Source: an uncultured Carboxylicivirga sp.
GTDB lineage: Bacteria; Bacteroidota; Bacteroidia; Bacteroidales; Marinilabiliaceae
Direction: 5' to 3'
DNA: 64,000 bases
Assembly (NCBI RefSeq): GCF_963668385.1
Contig: NZ_OY764327.1
Location: forward strand, 3,816,501-3,880,500
Shown: piece after piece, positions 63,459-64,000 of the stretch
Numbering within the stretch: the stretch's first letter is position 1
Layout: each line of letters begins with the position of its first letter
Notes under the pieces: model-generated
Database searches by the model: none
What the model was told of the DNA's origin: nothing
The model's input: only the letters and a program-made list of their open reading frames with translations
Made by a program: the position numbers and the translations under genes

Positions 63459-63490
63459 AAGGATGTCAGAATGATGGCATCCTTTTTTTT
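63459..63490. terminator. Terminator between convergent xylE and kinase genes
   Basis: Stem AAGGATGTCA with TGGCATCCTT (one G-U), 6-nt loop, followed by eight T on the plus strand. The stem overlaps the stop codon of the minus-strand kinase gene. Confidence 0.8.
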
Positions 63491-64000
63491 GCTGTTTCCA
63501 GTATTTCTTCCTTTGGAATAAGTAAAGAAAACTTTGAACCTTTGCCTATCTCAGAACTCACTTGTATTTGATACCCCATTAATATTGAAAGCTGTTTGCT
63601 AATTGCTAAACCCAAGCCAACACCGCGTTTTAGGTTTCTTTCGTCTTTAGGTAGTTTAAAGAAAGGGATAAAAATAATTTCCATTTCTTTCGAGTCTAGT
63701 CCCGGTCCAGAATCTTCTACTGAAATAATTAAATGTGAATCTGTAATCTCAGTTGATAGGATGATATCACCACTATCGGTAAACTTAACTGCATTATTCA
63801 AAAAGTTGGATATGATCTGATTTATACGATGCTGATCAGCTTTAATTAAAGTAATTGTATCTCGGATGGTATTATTGATTCTTAAAGAAATTTTTGGATT
63901 CCTAATTTGTACTAAGAAGTTATTGTAAAGAGTATTGATACTTTCATTAATGTTGAACTCACTTTTGAAAATAGGGAGCTGATTAGCTTCTATTTTCGAG
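63466..64000 (-). CDS. Sensor histidine kinase, C-terminal part
   Basis: The frame is open to the window edge, so only the last ~177 residues are seen; an internal TTG at 63801 is not the real start. The ATPase domain is clear: HRINQIISNFLNNAVKFTDS (N-box), VEDSGPGLDSKEMEIIFIPF (G1), FKLPKDERNLKRGVGLGLAI (G2), then SSEIGKGSKFSLLIP. Upstream, SKIEANQLPIFKSEFN comes right after the phospho-His helices. Phospho-His and sensor parts are outside the window. It is unlike the pectin HTCS in ending without a receiver or AraC domain. Confidence 0.88.
   Translation of the reverse strand, partial: SKIEANQLPIFKSEFNINESINTLYNNFLVQIRNPKISLRINNTIRDTITLIKADQHRINQIISNFLNNAVKFTDSGDIILSTEITDSHLIISVEDSGPGLDSKEMEIIFIPFFKLPKDERNLKRGVGLGLAISKQLSILMGYQIQVSSEIGKGSKFSLLIPKEEILETAKKRMPSF

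Overview
The window reads as chromosome of a Bacteroidota bacterium, most likely a marine or sediment Bacteroidales/Marinilabiliales-type polysaccharide degrader. The evidence is a SusC/SusD pair, a hybrid two-component regulator, a C-terminal tail of the type IX secretion class, AT-rich intergenic DNA, -7 boxes of the TAnnTTTG type, and no Shine-Dalgarno pattern. No rRNA, tRNA, CRISPR array or complete insertion sequence is visible.

Positions 1-16000 are mixed. They hold the end of a TolC-type efflux gene, an orphan hypothetical gene, a ~225-bp imperfect palindrome (MITE-like), a porin-chemoreceptor pair, a large SF1 helicase with a possible C-terminal nuclease fold, several small membrane or secreted proteins (PH-like, CPBP protease, TerB-like, Imm17-like) and a LytS/LytTR-type two-component pair.

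Positions 14100-39900 are a homogalacturonan (pectin) utilisation locus. On the minus strand are a pectin methylesterase (CE8), a CE12 acetylesterase and a 1463-residue hybrid two-component sensor. On the plus strand are GH28, GH105, PL1, SusC, SusD, a DUF4957/DUF5123-like beta-helix lipoprotein, a second PL1, tagaturonate reductase, altronate dehydratase, a PL9 lyase with a T9SS-type tail, and a small secreted module of a kind fused to pectate lyases elsewhere.

Positions 40000-57900 hold the matching intracellular pathway. On the minus strand are a tagaturonate epimerase (UxaE type), a LacI regulator, a hexuronate MFS transporter, 6-phosphogluconate dehydrogenase, a LarA-type nickel racemase/epimerase, two PfkB kinases, mannonate dehydratase, an SDR fructuronate reductase, KDPG aldolase and uronate isomerase. 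On the plus strand are a divergent LacI regulator, KduI, KdgF, KduD and a DUF4861 lipoprotein. Saturated galacturonate (from GH28) and unsaturated galacturonate (from PL1/PL9 plus GH105) therefore both run to KDG, KDPG and pyruvate plus glyceraldehyde-3-phosphate within one locus.

Positions 58000-63440 are a xylose operon: a GntR regulator with a periplasmic-binding-protein-like sensor, xylulokinase, xylose isomerase and an MFS symporter. The window ends in the 3' part of a convergent histidine kinase gene.

The most interesting signals are: (1) a PfkB-LarA-Gnd gene block inside the uronate operon, which suggests an epimerase shunt from mannonate through gluconate to 6-phosphogluconate; (2) a bipartite motif, ATTTGTCACCT-N10-AAAATAC, repeated at two pectin promoters and degenerate at a third; (3) an 11-bp-phased CGA(A/T) repeat array; (4) putative GntR and LacI operators placed on promoters; and (5) several long perfect palindromes inside the uronate operon.
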